Notes under the pieces: model-generated | The model's database searches: none | What the model saw: only the letters and a program-made list of their open reading frames with translations | What the model was told of the DNA's origin: nothing | NCBI RefSeq assembly: GCF_002159625.1 | Contig: NZ_NFIZ01000004.1 | Coordinates: forward strand, 62,001-126,000 | From: Olsenella sp. An285 | Lineage (GTDB): Bacteria > Actinomycetota > Coriobacteriia > Coriobacteriales > Atopobiaceae | DNA: 64,000 nucleotides | Direction of reading: 5' to 3' | Part shown: positions 27,077 through 36,437 of the stretch, piece by piece | Numbering within the stretch: the first letter of the stretch is position 1 | Layout: every line of letters starts with the position of its first letter | Position numbers and translations under genes: made by a program

Positions 27077-27116
27077 GGCGAGAAGGACGGTGAGGCCAGC
27101 CTCCGTCCTTCTCGCC
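27077..27116 (+). terminator. Hairpin built from inverted copies of the CTTCTCG motif
   Basis: GGCGAGAAGGACGG (27077-27090) and CCGTCCTTCTCGCC (27103-27116) form a perfect 14-bp stem with a 12-nt loop, 17 nt after the GH1 stop. There is no U-run, so it may be an mRNA-processing or attenuation structure. Both arms contain the one-change variant of the over-represented 10-mer. Confidence 0.7.
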
Positions 27117-27232
27117 GGCGTATCCCTCGCGCCGCCCGGCGGCGCACGACCAATCTTGTTGCAAGGGACGCGCTCTTCAGGGAGAGGGAGCGTCTGAAGT
27201 AGGCACTGTTCTAAAGGTAAGGAGTGAAAACA

Positions 27233-28609
27233 ATGGCCAACGGTCAGAGCTTCCTTGACAAGTTCTCGGAGGTTTCCGCAAGGATCGGCAACCAGGTGCA
27301 CCTCCGCTCGCTGCGCGACGGCTTCGCCACCATCATGCCGGTCTTCATCCTCGCCGGTCTTGCGGCACTGTTCAATAACGTCCTCTTCACGTTCCTGTGG
27401 AGCGTCAACCCCGCGAGCCCGGGCATCTTCCCCAACGCCGACATCCTGGCGACCGCCCAGTACTGGGGCGCCGCGCTCTCCCAGGGTGCGCTCTCGATCT
27501 CCGCGATCCTGCTGTGCGGCATGGTCGGCTACAGCCTGGCCACCAACAAGCGCTTTGACAACCCGATCTCCTGCGTTGTCGTCTCGCTCGCCGTGTTCTT
27601 CATCATGATGCCGCAGACCGTGACGGCCAACCTCGCCGCCACCTCTCCGCTCGTCACCGATGAGGTCACCTCCGCTGCGGTCACCGGTGCCTTCATCACC
27701 AACTACACGGGTACCAACGGCATGTTCACCGCCATCATCATCGGCCTGCTCGCGCCCACGCTCTTCATCAAGGTCTCGGGCGTCGAGAAGCTGCGCATCA
27801 AGATGCCCGAGGGCGTGCCCCCCGCGGTCGAGAAGTCCTTCAACGTCCTGATCCCGATGCTGCTCACCCTGGGCGCCTTCGGCGTGCTCTCGATGGTTCT
27901 CTACGCAGGCTTCCAGACTGACGTCACTGCTCTCATCAACACCTTCATCCAGACCCCGCTGCGAGCCCTCACCACCAACCCGATCGGCCTCGTGGTGATC
28001 TACTCGCTCGGTGTGTTCCTGTTCACCCTCGGCATCCACCAGTCCACTATCAACGGCGTGCTCGTCGAGCCCGTCCTCACGATCGTCCTCACCGAGGCCA
28101 TGGAGCTCTACGCCACCGGCGGCATAGACGCGGTCATCGCCCGCCCGGACCTCTACCTCAACATGAACGTCATCAACGTGTACGCCCTCATGGGCGGCTC
28201 CGGCTGCACCCTGGCCCTGCTCATCGCCACCTTCATCTGCGGCAAGTGGAAGCCCTCCAAGGAGATCGCCAAGCTCGGCCTCCTGCCCGGCATCTTCAAC
28301 ATCAACGAGCCGGTCATCTACGGCTACCCGATCGTCTTCAACATCCCGCTGATGGTCCCGTTCGTGCTCAACACCATCATCGGCATCCTCGTCGGCTACT
28401 TTGCCACGGTCATCGGCCTCGTCAGCCCTACCTGCATCCAGGTCCCCTGGACCACGCCGATCATCGCCTCCGGCCTGCTCTCCACGGGCATGGACTGGCG
28501 TGCGGCCGTCCTGCAGGTGGTCCTCCTTGCCCTCTACGTGGTGATCTACATCCCGTTCATGAAGGCTTCCGAGGCTGCCCAGCGCAAGCAGTTTGAGATG
28601 GCGGAGTAG
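27233..28609 (+). CDS. PTS system EIIC component, lactose/cellobiose family
   Basis: A 458-residue membrane protein from ATG 27233, with AAGGAG upstream (GTG 27224 is less likely). It starts with a short amphipathic segment (FLDKFSEVSARIGNQVHLRS) and has about ten hydrophobic helices. Family motifs are LRDGFATIMPVFILAGLAAL near the N-terminus and FNINEPVIYGYPIVFNI near residue 355, where the substrate-contacting Asn-Glu pair lies. It imports and presents beta-glucosides for phosphorylation by the EIIB encoded next. Confidence 0.93.
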   Translation: MANGQSFLDKFSEVSARIGNQVHLRSLRDGFATIMPVFILAGLAALFNNVLFTFLWSVNPASPGIFPNADILATAQYWGAALSQGALSISAILLCGMVGYSLATNKRFDNPISCVVVSLAVFFIMMPQTVTANLAATSPLVTDEVTSAAVTGAFITNYTGTNGMFTAIIIGLLAPTLFIKVSGVEKLRIKMPEGVPPAVEKSFNVLIPMLLTLGAFGVLSMVLYAGFQTDVTALINTFIQTPLRALTTNPIGLVVIYSLGVFLFTLGIHQSTINGVLVEPVLTIVLTEAMELYATGGIDAVIARPDLYLNMNVINVYALMGGSGCTLALLIATFICGKWKPSKEIAKLGLLPGIFNINEPVIYGYPIVFNIPLMVPFVLNTIIGILVGYFATVIGLVSPTCIQVPWTTPIIASGLLSTGMDWRAAVLQVVLLALYVVIYIPFMKASEAAQRKQFEMAE

Positions 28610-28635
28610 CGCGCGCCGCTCGATACCATCCCGGG

Positions 28636-28671
28636 GCCGCAGGCGAATCCACATCTCCCTGCGCCTGCGGC
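28636..28671 (+). other. Intercistronic hairpin EIIC-EIIB
   Basis: GCCGCAGGCG (28636-28645) pairs perfectly with CGCCTGCGGC (28662-28671) around a 16-nt loop, between the EIIC stop and the EIIB ribosome site. It lacks a U-tract and may set the EIIC:EIIB ratio by mRNA protection. Confidence 0.6.
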
Positions 28672-28759
28672 TCACCCTTTGAGTTAGCATTACCTTTGAA
28701 CTGCACGTTTGCCCGCAAGGGCTGAGTCGGGGCGCAAGCCCCAGAGAAAGGAGCGTCCC

Positions 28760-29059
28760 ATGAAGATCATGCTCTGCTGCAACGCTGGTATGTCGACGAG
28801 CCTGCTCGTGCAGAAGATGCAGAAGGAGGCGGCGTCCCGCGGCCAGGACGTGACCATCGAGGCCCGTCCCATGAACGAGGCCATGGACCACATCGACGAG
28901 GCCGACGTCATCCTCCTCGGGCCCCAGATCGGCTATGCCAAGGGCGACTTCGAGAAGGCCGTCAACGGCCGCTGCCCCGTCACCGTCATCCCGATGGTCG
29001 ACTACGGCCGCATGAACGCGCCGAAGATCCTCGACGACATCGCCGCCCTTCTCGGCTAG
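28760..29059 (+). CDS. PTS system EIIB component, lactose/cellobiose family
   Basis: A 99-residue protein from ATG 28760, with AAAGGAG upstream. It begins MKIMLCCNAGMSTSLLVQKM; Cys 7 in the loop CNAGMSTS is the phosphorylated residue of the family. The rest keeps the alpha/beta Rossmann-like layout (ADVILLGPQIGYAKGDF). It passes phosphate from EIIA to the incoming sugar on EIIC. Confidence 0.95.
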   Translation: MKIMLCCNAGMSTSLLVQKMQKEAASRGQDVTIEARPMNEAMDHIDEADVILLGPQIGYAKGDFEKAVNGRCPVTVIPMVDYGRMNAPKILDDIAALLG

Positions 29060-29098
29060 TTCCGCGAGACCGACACCAAGACAGGGGGAGGGACTCCA

Positions 29099-29434
29099 AT
29101 GGACGAAGAGATGGAGATGATCTGCTTCCAGATCATCAGCTGCGTGGGCACCGCCAAGTCCTGCTACATCAACTCGATCGCCAAGGCCCAGGAGGGCGAC
29201 TTCGAGGCGGCGGCCGAGCTCGTCAAGCAGGGCGACGAGGCCTATGCCGGCGGCCACGACGTTCACATGCAGCTCCTGACGGCCGAGGCCAACGGCGAGC
29301 GCAAGAGCACCCCGCTGCTGCTCCTGCACGCCGAGGACCAGATGGCCGGCGCCGAGACCTGCAAGCTCATGGCGCAGAACTTCGCCAACGTCTACCGCGA
29401 GCTCATCGAGCTTCGCGCCAAGGTGGCCGAGTAG
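29099..29434 (+). CDS. PTS system EIIA component, lactose/cellobiose family
   Basis: A 111-residue, all-helical protein from ATG 29099 with GGGGGAGGG upstream. Lac-type EIIA proteins are trimeric helix bundles phosphorylated on a histidine near residue 78; here His 77 lies in TPLLLLHAEDQMAGAE. It accepts phosphate from HPr, not encoded here. It is the last PTS gene before a terminator. Confidence 0.95.
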   Translation: MDEEMEMICFQIISCVGTAKSCYINSIAKAQEGDFEAAAELVKQGDEAYAGGHDVHMQLLTAEANGERKSTPLLLLHAEDQMAGAETCKLMAQNFANVYRELIELRAKVAE

Positions 29435-29490
29435 CCTGAGCGACGTCGGCGCCGCCGCGCCGCGACAACCGCATGCACATCGCACTTTGA

Positions 29491-29522
29491 AGGGCGCTGC
29501 CGGAGACGGTAGCGCCCTTTTG
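29491..29522 (+). terminator. Rho-independent terminator after EIIA
   Basis: AGGGCGCT (29491-29498) pairs with AGCGCCCT (29511-29518), followed by a T-run to 29521. It separates the GH1-PTS operon from the GH4 gene, which must rely on read-through or its own promoter. Confidence 0.85.
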
Positions 29523-29562
29523 AGAAATCTGACAGCTTATTCCGACAGAAGGGAGCCAGAAC

Positions 29563-30909
29563 ATGGCCGAGAAGAACGTGGGCGCCCCGGAGCGCCGCCC
29601 GATCAAGATCGCCACCATCGGAGGCGGCTCGAGCTACACCCCGGAGCTTGTGGAGGGCTTCATCAAGCGCTATGACTCCTGCCCGGTGCGCGAGCTCTGG
29701 CTCGTCGATATCCCCGAGGGCGAAGAGAAGCTCAAGATCGTGGGCGGCCTCGCCCAGCGCATGGTCAAGGCCGCGGGCCTGCCGATGGAGGTGCACCTCA
29801 CACTCGACCGCCGCGAGGCGCTCGCCGGCGCCGACTTCGTGACCACACAGTTCCGCGTGGGGCAGCTCGACGCCCGCATCAAGGACGAGCGCATCGCCCT
29901 CAAGCACGGCCTGATCGGCCAGGAGACCAACGGCGCCGCGGGCATGTTCAAGGCCCTGCGCACCATTCCCGTGATCTTCGACATCATCCGCGACATGGAG
30001 GAGCTCTGCCCGGACGCGTGGCTCGTCAACTTCACCAACCCGGTGGGCATCGTGACCGAGGCCGTGCTGCGCTACACCAACTGGAAGAAGATCATCGGTC
30101 TGTGTAACTGCCCGATCTCGATGCGCTTTGGCATTGCCAAGTGGATGGACGTGGACCCCGACCGCGTGCGCATGGAGCTCTCCGGCCTCAACCACCACTT
30201 CTTCGTGACCGACGTCTTCATCGACGGCAAGAGCCGCTTCGACGAGGTGCTCGAGCGCTACTGCACGCTGCCTGTCGACGAGCTGGGCACCATGAAGAAC
30301 ATCATGGCGATCCCCTGGTCCAACCGCCTGGTCCGCGGCCTGCACGCCATCCCGGTGTCCTACCTCAACTACTACTTCTCCACGCGCGAGGAGCTCGAGC
30401 AGCTCGAGAAGGACTATCAGGCCCACGGCGTGCGCGCCGAGGTTGTCAAGCAGTTGGAGGCCGGGCTCTTCGAGCTCTACAAGGACGCCGAGCTGCACGT
30501 CAAGCCAAAGCAGCTCGAGGAGCGCGGCGGCGCCCACTACTCCGATGCCGCCTGCTCCGTGATCGACTCCATCGTGAACGACCGCGGCGACGTCCAGTAC
30601 GTGGACGTCCAGAACCGCGGCACGGTCACGAGCCTGCCCTACGAGTCCGCCGTGGAGTGCGCCTGCGTGATCACCGGGGACGGCCCTAAGCCCATCGTGG
30701 TGGGAGAGCTCTCGCCCGCGATCAACGGCACCATCCAGATGATCAAGAGCTTCGAGCGCATGGTGGCAGAGGCCGCCGTGACCGGCAACAAGGACGTGGC
30801 CGTGGCGGCGCTGGTTGCCAACAAGCTCTGCGACTCCGATGCCGTTGCCAACGAGGTGTTCGACGAGCTCTGCGAGGCCCACAAGGACTACCTCCCCGAG
30901 TTCAACTAG
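29563..30909 (+). CDS. GH4 6-phospho-beta-glucosidase
   Basis: A 448-residue protein from ATG 29563 with AGAAGGGAG upstream. Family 4 glycosidases need NAD and a divalent metal: the NAD loop is TIGGGSSYTPELVEG, and the metal/catalytic residues lie in LCNCPISMRFG (Cys) and SGLNHHFFV (His). GLIGQETNGAAGMFKALRT and FTNPVGIVTEA complete the family pattern. Substrates of the nearest types are 6-phospho-beta-glucosides, matching the adjacent PTS. Having a redox-type GH4 beside a GH1 enzyme gives two chemistries for the same product class. Codons 3-6 are the 10-mer CGAGAAGAAC. Confidence 0.92.
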   Translation: MAEKNVGAPERRPIKIATIGGGSSYTPELVEGFIKRYDSCPVRELWLVDIPEGEEKLKIVGGLAQRMVKAAGLPMEVHLTLDRREALAGADFVTTQFRVGQLDARIKDERIALKHGLIGQETNGAAGMFKALRTIPVIFDIIRDMEELCPDAWLVNFTNPVGIVTEAVLRYTNWKKIIGLCNCPISMRFGIAKWMDVDPDRVRMELSGLNHHFFVTDVFIDGKSRFDEVLERYCTLPVDELGTMKNIMAIPWSNRLVRGLHAIPVSYLNYYFSTREELEQLEKDYQAHGVRAEVVKQLEAGLFELYKDAELHVKPKQLEERGGAHYSDAACSVIDSIVNDRGDVQYVDVQNRGTVTSLPYESAVECACVITGDGPKPIVVGELSPAINGTIQMIKSFERMVAEAAVTGNKDVAVAALVANKLCDSDAVANEVFDELCEAHKDYLPEFN

Positions 30910-31135
30910 CGGCCTTCCGCCCGCACCTCTCGCCACAATCCGAGTGACTGGCCGCACCTCCTTCTGCGCCCTCTGAGTGCGCTCTGTCGCGCACTCAGAG
31001 GGCGCACTTGCGTGTGAAGCACGGGAGCGTGGCCGCACTTGAGCAGGGGTCGCAGGATATTAGCCCGCACTCCCGCACCGCACCTGCGCTGTTCGGTCCA
31101 CGATGCTGGGGTGGAGCATGCCTGGACCGAAGCGC
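30910..31135. repeat. Second copy of the CCGCAC mosaic repeat with 18-bp hairpin
   Basis: The gap between the convergent GH4 and adhesin genes contains GGCCGCACCTCC, GGCCGCACTTG, GCCCGCACTCC and CGCACCTGCGC modules that also occur at 22503-22800. In the middle, TGCGCCCTCTGAGTGCGC (30965-30982) and its exact complement (30989-31006) form an 18-bp hairpin with a 6-nt loop. No gene is visible. Confidence 0.8.
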
Positions 31136-34100
31136 CTAGTGCCGTCTCCTCAGGAGATGGCGGACCCTCAGCGCCGCGCCCACGACGGCCACTCCTGCCC
31201 CGAACACGCCGAGCAGCGGCGCGGGGTCGGCCTCTCCGGTGCCGGGGAGGGATCCTCCGTCCGAGGCCGTCACCCCAGAGCCTCCCGAGGTCGGTCCGGA
31301 CGGGCCGATCGTCTCGTCCGTTTTGTCCTTCTCGCCCGTCACGCGGACCTCCTCCGTGGAGGAGAGGGGCTCGTCGAGCTCCGTCGCCTCGAGCGTGGCC
31401 GTGTTCTCGAGCGTGGTCCCGGCAAGAGAGTCGTCCTCGACGGTGACGCGGTAGGAGACCTCGACCGTCTCTCCCGCGACCAGGTCTCCCAGCTCGATGG
31501 AGAATCCCGTGCCGTCCATGGACGGGGCCACGTCCTCGAGCGTCTCGCCCGCCACCGTCACGACGATGCTGTCCTCGTCTATGGCCGTGCCCTCGGGCAG
31601 GCCGGAGTCGGTCACCACCGCGTTCGTGAGGTCTTTCTCCGGGGTGACGGAGACGGTGTAGGCGACGTCCTCTCCGACGTTCGCCTCTTCCCCGTCCGCC
31701 TCCTTGGCGATGATTTCCCTCGGTTCGCCCTCGGGGTCGTCTCCCGGCTCCTCCTCGTCCCTCGTGACGTCCACCACCACGGTGTCCTCCGCGGGCTCCG
31801 GGAGGTCGGGGCTCTGGAGGGAGGCGGTGTTCGTCAGGTCCTCCACCTCCTCGGGCAGGGACTCGACCACGGCTTCGTAGGCAAGCTCCACGACGTCCCC
31901 GGCGCTCAGGTCTCCCAGCGCTACCGAGAAGTCCGTGCCCTCGAAGATGGGCTCGCACATGACCTCCTCGCCGCTCACCGTTACCCTGAGGCTCTCCGGG
32001 TCTATCGCGATGCCCCCGGGAAGGCCGGAGTCGGAGAGGGTCGCCTCGGTGAGGTCTGCGCCCGCGGTCGCAACCACGGCGTAGACGATGGAGTCCCCAA
32101 CCTGAGCGCTCGTGACGGAGGCGGCCTTGTCGAGGACGGTCTCGCCCTCGTCGGCAACGCGGACCGTGGCGTCATCCTCGAGGGGCTCGTCCAGCGAGTC
32201 GCTCGTGAGCCTGGCCACGTTCGTCACGCTGGTTCCCATGTGGGACTCGTCGCGCACCTGGGCGCGGTAGGTGATGGTGACGTCGCCTCCTGCCTCGAGG
32301 TCTCCCAGGTGGGTGGAGAAGCCGTTGCCGTCCCACTCGAGCGCGTCGTGCGTGACGTCCGCGCCGTCCTTCTTGACGGTGATGGAGTCTTTGTCGATGG
32401 GCATGGAGTCCGGAAGGCTCATGTCGCTGATCACGACGTTCTTTGCCGGACTGTCGGCCACCTGGGCCCTGATGGTGTAGGTGGCCCACTCCATGAAGCG
32501 GGCCGTCTCCCTGTCGACGGACTTGTCGAGCGTGACCGTGGCGTAGGGGTCGACGACGCTGACGAGGTTGTCGTCGGTTCCGCCGACCGTGTTGGTCGCG
32601 TTGGCCTGGGCGACGTTGTGGAGCGTCGTTCCGGCCTTCTCGAAGGTGACGTCGTAGGTGACCGTGACGGACTCCTCGTCCGCGAGGTCGACGCCGGTCG
32701 CGAGCGTGAAGCCCACGATCTTGCCGGAATCGTCGGAGACGTACTCGGGCTCGACCGCGATGGGCTGCCCGTCGGGGCCGGTAGCCTTCACGGACCCGTG
32801 GACGATGGAGGCGACGTCGCGCTCGTCCATGAGGTCAGAGATTACGACGCCCTTCGCGACGTTATCCTCGCGCGTCTGCGTTGCCACGAGGGTGTAGCGC
32901 GCGGTCTCGCCCACCTGGTAGAGGTCCCTGTCGGAGGACTTGGCGATGACGAGCTTCGGCCCCTTGACGTCTACGACCTCGTCGTCGGTCGTGGAGGTGT
33001 TGGGCTCGTCGGAGACCACGAGCGCCGTGTTGTCGACCGTCTGGCCCGCGAGCTCGCCGTCGTTGATCTTGACGCGGTACTCGACCACGAGCTCGGTCTC
33101 GCAGGAGAGGCTGCCCATGCGCGGGTTCTCCCAGTCGATGCCGAGCGGGTTGGAGCCGTCGAGCCACTCGATGGCGCCGTCGCGCCAGGTGGGGCGACCG
33201 GGGACGGCCTCAGTGACGCTGTCGTGGTCCGCCCCCTTGTCGTCCTCGACGGCCTGGCGGATCTGGGCGCAGGTCTCGTCGAAGCTCGCCTCGTCCGTGC
33301 AGGCCATGAGCTGCTCGTAGAGGTCGCGCACGTCATCGGTCATGCCCGCGACGAGGTCGCGGTGCGTCTCCACGATGAAGGTCTCGGCGTCATGGGGGTT
33401 GTTCTTGTAGGAGACGGTGCAGGTGTCGGTGATGTCTCTGCCGGTGGTGTCGTACACCCTGATGGTGTCGTGCAGGAGCTCCACGCCCTGCGTGTGGGCG
33501 AGGTCGGAGACTACGACGTTGCGCCCGAGCGTGCCGGGGGTCGTGTTGGTGACCTTGACGCTGTAGAGAATCTCGTCGTTCACCTGGAAGCGGTCGTTGG
33601 ACGCCTGCTTGTCGATGGCAAAGTGCGGCTGGTTCACCCATACGACAGCAATGTCATCGTCAGGTTGGGAGTTGTCCGCCGTGACCTCGGCCCTGTTCTC
33701 GATCTCCCAGCCCGAGACGGAGCCCTCCGGGTAGGCTCGGTAGACGACCTTGATGTCATGGCCGGATGCCAGGTGGTCGATCGTCATCTTCCAGCCGGTG
33801 CCCTTGGGGCTGATGCTCCACTGGGGCGTCACGGCTGCGGTCTGGTCGTGCTCGAAGTCGCCCTCGTGTGGGTCCTGGTCCGCGGCCTCGCCCACGCGGT
33901 ACTGGATGTCGGAGAGCGAGCCCGAGTACCGGTCCTGGTCCTTATTCATCTGGACCTCGGCGTCGTTCTCCCTCACGGACGTGATCATGAGCGAGCCGTC
34001 GTCATTCCGACCGAGCCTCATGCCCTCGGGGAGGCTGTCGTCGGTGAGTACGACGCCGTTGGCGACGGTGCCGGCCTGGGTGTTGCGAAGCGTCACGGCG

Positions 34101-36040
34101 TACTCGAAGAAGCCCGGGTCCTCGTCCGAGGGGCCCACATAACCCTCGTAGCGGTCCACGTCCTTGGTGACCTCGACTTTGGCGGTGTTGGCCCAGATCT
34201 CCTCCGGGTCGTCGGCGTCCATGGCGTTGTTGGCGTGGATGCCCGCGTTGTTGACGATCTCCTCGCCGTTGCCGGACTGCCGAACGCGCGCCTGGTAGGT
34301 GACCACGAGCTCGTCCCCGAAGTTGAACTTGTCAAAGTCGAGGGACCACTCGTTGCCGCTCGTCTCGATGGGAGGGAGGTCCTTGGTCCCCGTGGCCTGG
34401 ACGGTCTCCGGCAGGAGCTCGAGGAACTCGGGGAGGTTGTCGGAGACGATAGTCTGACGGGCCTGCGCGTTCTCGACGGTCTGCAGGTAGGCGACCCTGT
34501 AGGAGACGACGTCGCCGACCTCGTACTCATAGGCGTCCGCCCCCTTGTCCACCGTGAGGACCGGTTCGAGGAGGTTGGTCACGACCTCGTTGGAGTGGTT
34601 CTTCTCGGTCCTGTTGATGAGCGCATAGGAGCCGTTGGTGACAAAGAGATAGCCGTTGGCTGGGTACTCCGTGAGCACTGCCCGGAAGACAAAGCGGTAG
34701 TGCTCGCCCTCCATGGGCATCTGCTGCAGGTAGTCTGCCTCGAACTCAAAGCGCACCGTGTTCTCGGTCGGGTTCTCGTTGTCTCCCTCGTAGATGACGG
34801 TGCCCGCGCGCTCGGTGACGTCGGCGCCCGTGGAATCGTAGAGGCGTCCGGAGCCGTCCACGTAGCGCATCTCCGCCGGCAGAACGTCCACGAGGTCGAG
34901 CGCCGTATAGTGGTAGCCCCACCGGCAGTTGAAGCCCTGCTCGTGTGCGGTGTAGTCGATGGTGTACTCGACCTCGTCGTCAATGGAGATCCTGTCCTCG
35001 CCGGTCTTGTCGGCGGACTTCACAATCTCCGTTGGCTCGTCGTTGGGCGGGGGAGAGGTGATGTACTCCGTGTTGAGGAAGAACACCGACTCCGCCGTGT
35101 CCCCCGCGCCCCACGAGGTGCCGAACCAGAACAGCAGGGGCTCGTCGGCACGGTCTCCCGTGGTGTCAAAGTACGCCTCGACGAGGCCGTTCCTGTAGTC
35201 AACGGGTTCTTGGTCGTCGAGCCAGTGCGCGCCTGAGTCGACCGTGGTCCCGTTGTCCACGATCTCGAGGACGTCGTTGTCTGCGGCGATCTTTCCCCTC
35301 GTGCACGCGCCGCCAAAGGAGAATCGCTGGTAGACGTCAAGGTCGGTCGTGGTGAGGTGTCCCATCATCTCCACGGGGTCCGACGTTCCCGCATGGACGA
35401 AGCGCACGCTCACCACCAGCTCGTCAAGGCCGAGGGTATAGAAGTTCCAACTGTCTATTCCCTCTCCGGAATCGGCGAGGGTGTGCCACTCGTCCGCGAT
35501 GTAGACTCCGGGTCTGAAGGTCTCCCAGTAGGAGCTCTCGCCGCCGTACTGCGGGATTGAGGAGAATCCTCCCGGCGGCTCTCGATAGGTCCAGTCCTCG
35601 AGCGTGACGATGGCATCGATGGGCGTGCCCTCGTAGCTGCCACCCGTGTAGCGCAGCGAGAAGGACCCCTTCTCCGTGTTCCCGTCGATGAACGCGGCGT
35701 AGCCCGGGGTTCCCACGTACTCGTTGCGGAACCCCTCGGACACATGGCCTCCCGCGCTGAGGTACTGCCCTATGTTCTCCTCCCGGCTGAAGCCCTCGAT
35801 GACCTGAGATTCCTCGAAGCCTATGGACCAGGCGTACCCGGGGTCCTCGAACTCGTCCTCGGCAATCTCGTCGATGGTGACTGCCGGAAACGGGCTCGTC
35901 ACCGCACGGGCGTCCCGGGGCAGCGCCATGCCCATCAGACAGCTGAGCACGAGCACCAGCGTCGCGATCACCCAGCTCGGATGCTCGCCGCGCCTCTTGC
36001 GGGGGCGCGGATCCCTTGTCGCTCTCATTCTCCTTCTCAT
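31136..36040 (-). CDS. LPXTG-anchored surface adhesin with eight DUF11/isopeptide-type repeats
   Basis: A 1,634-residue protein if started at ATG 36040 (GAGGAAGGG upstream); ATG 36028 is an alternative. A basic N-terminus precedes a signal helix (SWVIATLVLVLSCLMGMAL). The N-terminal about 300 residues form an adhesin-like beta domain. Eight successive beta-sandwich repeats follow, each opening with a K-x-x-D segment and containing V(V/T)xSD..LP, as in DUF11 and fimbrial isopeptide D2 domains. The end is a sorting signal: LPGTG, a hydrophobic helix and RHLLRRRH. It should be attached to peptidoglycan by a sortase encoded elsewhere. Mutual similarity of repeats 6-8 suggests recent internal duplication. 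Confidence 0.88.
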   Translation of the reverse strand: MRRRMRATRDPRPRKRRGEHPSWVIATLVLVLSCLMGMALPRDARAVTSPFPAVTIDEIAEDEFEDPGYAWSIGFEESQVIEGFSREENIGQYLSAGGHVSEGFRNEYVGTPGYAAFIDGNTEKGSFSLRYTGGSYEGTPIDAIVTLEDWTYREPPGGFSSIPQYGGESSYWETFRPGVYIADEWHTLADSGEGIDSWNFYTLGLDELVVSVRFVHAGTSDPVEMMGHLTTTDLDVYQRFSFGGACTRGKIAADNDVLEIVDNGTTVDSGAHWLDDQEPVDYRNGLVEAYFDTTGDRADEPLLFWFGTSWGAGDTAESVFFLNTEYITSPPPNDEPTEIVKSADKTGEDRISIDDEVEYTIDYTAHEQGFNCRWGYHYTALDLVDVLPAEMRYVDGSGRLYDSTGADVTERAGTVIYEGDNENPTENTVRFEFEADYLQQMPMEGEHYRFVFRAVLTEYPANGYLFVTNGSYALINRTEKNHSNEVVTNLLEPVLTVDKGADAYEYEVGDVVSYRVAYLQTVENAQARQTIVSDNLPEFLELLPETVQATGTKDLPPIETSGNEWSLDFDKFNFGDELVVTYQARVRQSGNGEEIVNNAGIHANNAMDADDPEEIWANTAKVEVTKDVDRYEGYVGPSDEDPGFFEYAVTLRNTQAGTVANGVVLTDDSLPEGMRLGRNDDGSLMITSVRENDAEVQMNKDQDRYSGSLSDIQYRVGEAADQDPHEGDFEHDQTAAVTPQWSISPKGTGWKMTIDHLASGHDIKVVYRAYPEGSVSGWEIENRAEVTADNSQPDDDIAVVWVNQPHFAIDKQASNDRFQVNDEILYSVKVTNTTPGTLGRNVVVSDLAHTQGVELLHDTIRVYDTTGRDITDTCTVSYKNNPHDAETFIVETHRDLVAGMTDDVRDLYEQLMACTDEASFDETCAQIRQAVEDDKGADHDSVTEAVPGRPTWRDGAIEWLDGSNPLGIDWENPRMGSLSCETELVVEYRVKINDGELAGQTVDNTALVVSDEPNTSTTDDEVVDVKGPKLVIAKSSDRDLYQVGETARYTLVATQTREDNVAKGVVISDLMDERDVASIVHGSVKATGPDGQPIAVEPEYVSDDSGKIVGFTLATGVDLADEESVTVTYDVTFEKAGTTLHNVAQANATNTVGGTDDNLVSVVDPYATVTLDKSVDRETARFMEWATYTIRAQVADSPAKNVVISDMSLPDSMPIDKDSITVKKDGADVTHDALEWDGNGFSTHLGDLEAGGDVTITYRAQVRDESHMGTSVTNVARLTSDSLDEPLEDDATVRVADEGETVLDKAASVTSAQVGDSIVYAVVATAGADLTEATLSDSGLPGGIAIDPESLRVTVSGEEVMCEPIFEGTDFSVALGDLSAGDVVELAYEAVVESLPEEVEDLTNTASLQSPDLPEPAEDTVVVDVTRDEEEPGDDPEGEPREIIAKEADGEEANVGEDVAYTVSVTPEKDLTNAVVTDSGLPEGTAIDEDSIVVTVAGETLEDVAPSMDGTGFSIELGDLVAGETVEVSYRVTVEDDSLAGTTLENTATLEATELDEPLSSTEEVRVTGEKDKTDETIGPSGPTSGGSGVTASDGGSLPGTGEADPAPLLGVFGAGVAVVGAALRVRHLLRRRH

Positions 36041-36437
36041 GTCCCTTCCTCTCGCCGCGGGCGGACGCAATCCGCCCCTGCCGTTTTCTTGGATCTGCCT
36101 CCTTTCCAAAGAGGTGCGTGTCCGATCGCCTGTCCTTCGACGGGGCGCTCCGATGCGGGCGTGCGGCGTCTGTGCTTCGTTTTGGCTGGGACGTTGGTGC
36201 GGCAGGCTGCTCGCCTCGGGTGGCAGGGGAGCGTATCACGGGGCAGCTTGCGCGCGTCTCCTTCCATGCGTACACGGAGCTGCCGCGGCCGCTCTCGGGA
36301 TGGGCGAGCCGTGAAGGTTTCGAACTCTATCGGCGGGCGGTGTCTTTCCGCCCGCGGGCGCGTGCCGTGAGAGGGGTCGTCCACGCAGGGGATACCATTG
36401 GTGCCCAGACGTGACCGGAGGCAACGGAGGCCCCGCT
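36041..36437. other. Divergent gap, adhesin / macro-domain gene
   Basis: This 397-nt gap has open frames but none with a credible ribosome site or protein-like composition. A hairpin CGGGCGG/CCGCCCG lies near 36335-36355 and a weaker CCTC-TTT/AAA-GAGG stem near 36098-36114, close to the adhesin start. I looked for a cyclic-di-GMP riboswitch ahead of the adhesin and did not find its core. Promoters cannot be assigned. Confidence 0.4.

Noticed and set aside
36041-36200. Cyclic-di-GMP or other riboswitch ahead of the adhesin
   Set aside because: The conserved core elements could not be found on the minus strand.
36016-36414. 132-codon plus-strand frame between adhesin and macro gene
   Set aside because: No ribosome site, overlaps the adhesin start on the other strand and has low-complexity, Arg/Ser/Cys-rich composition.
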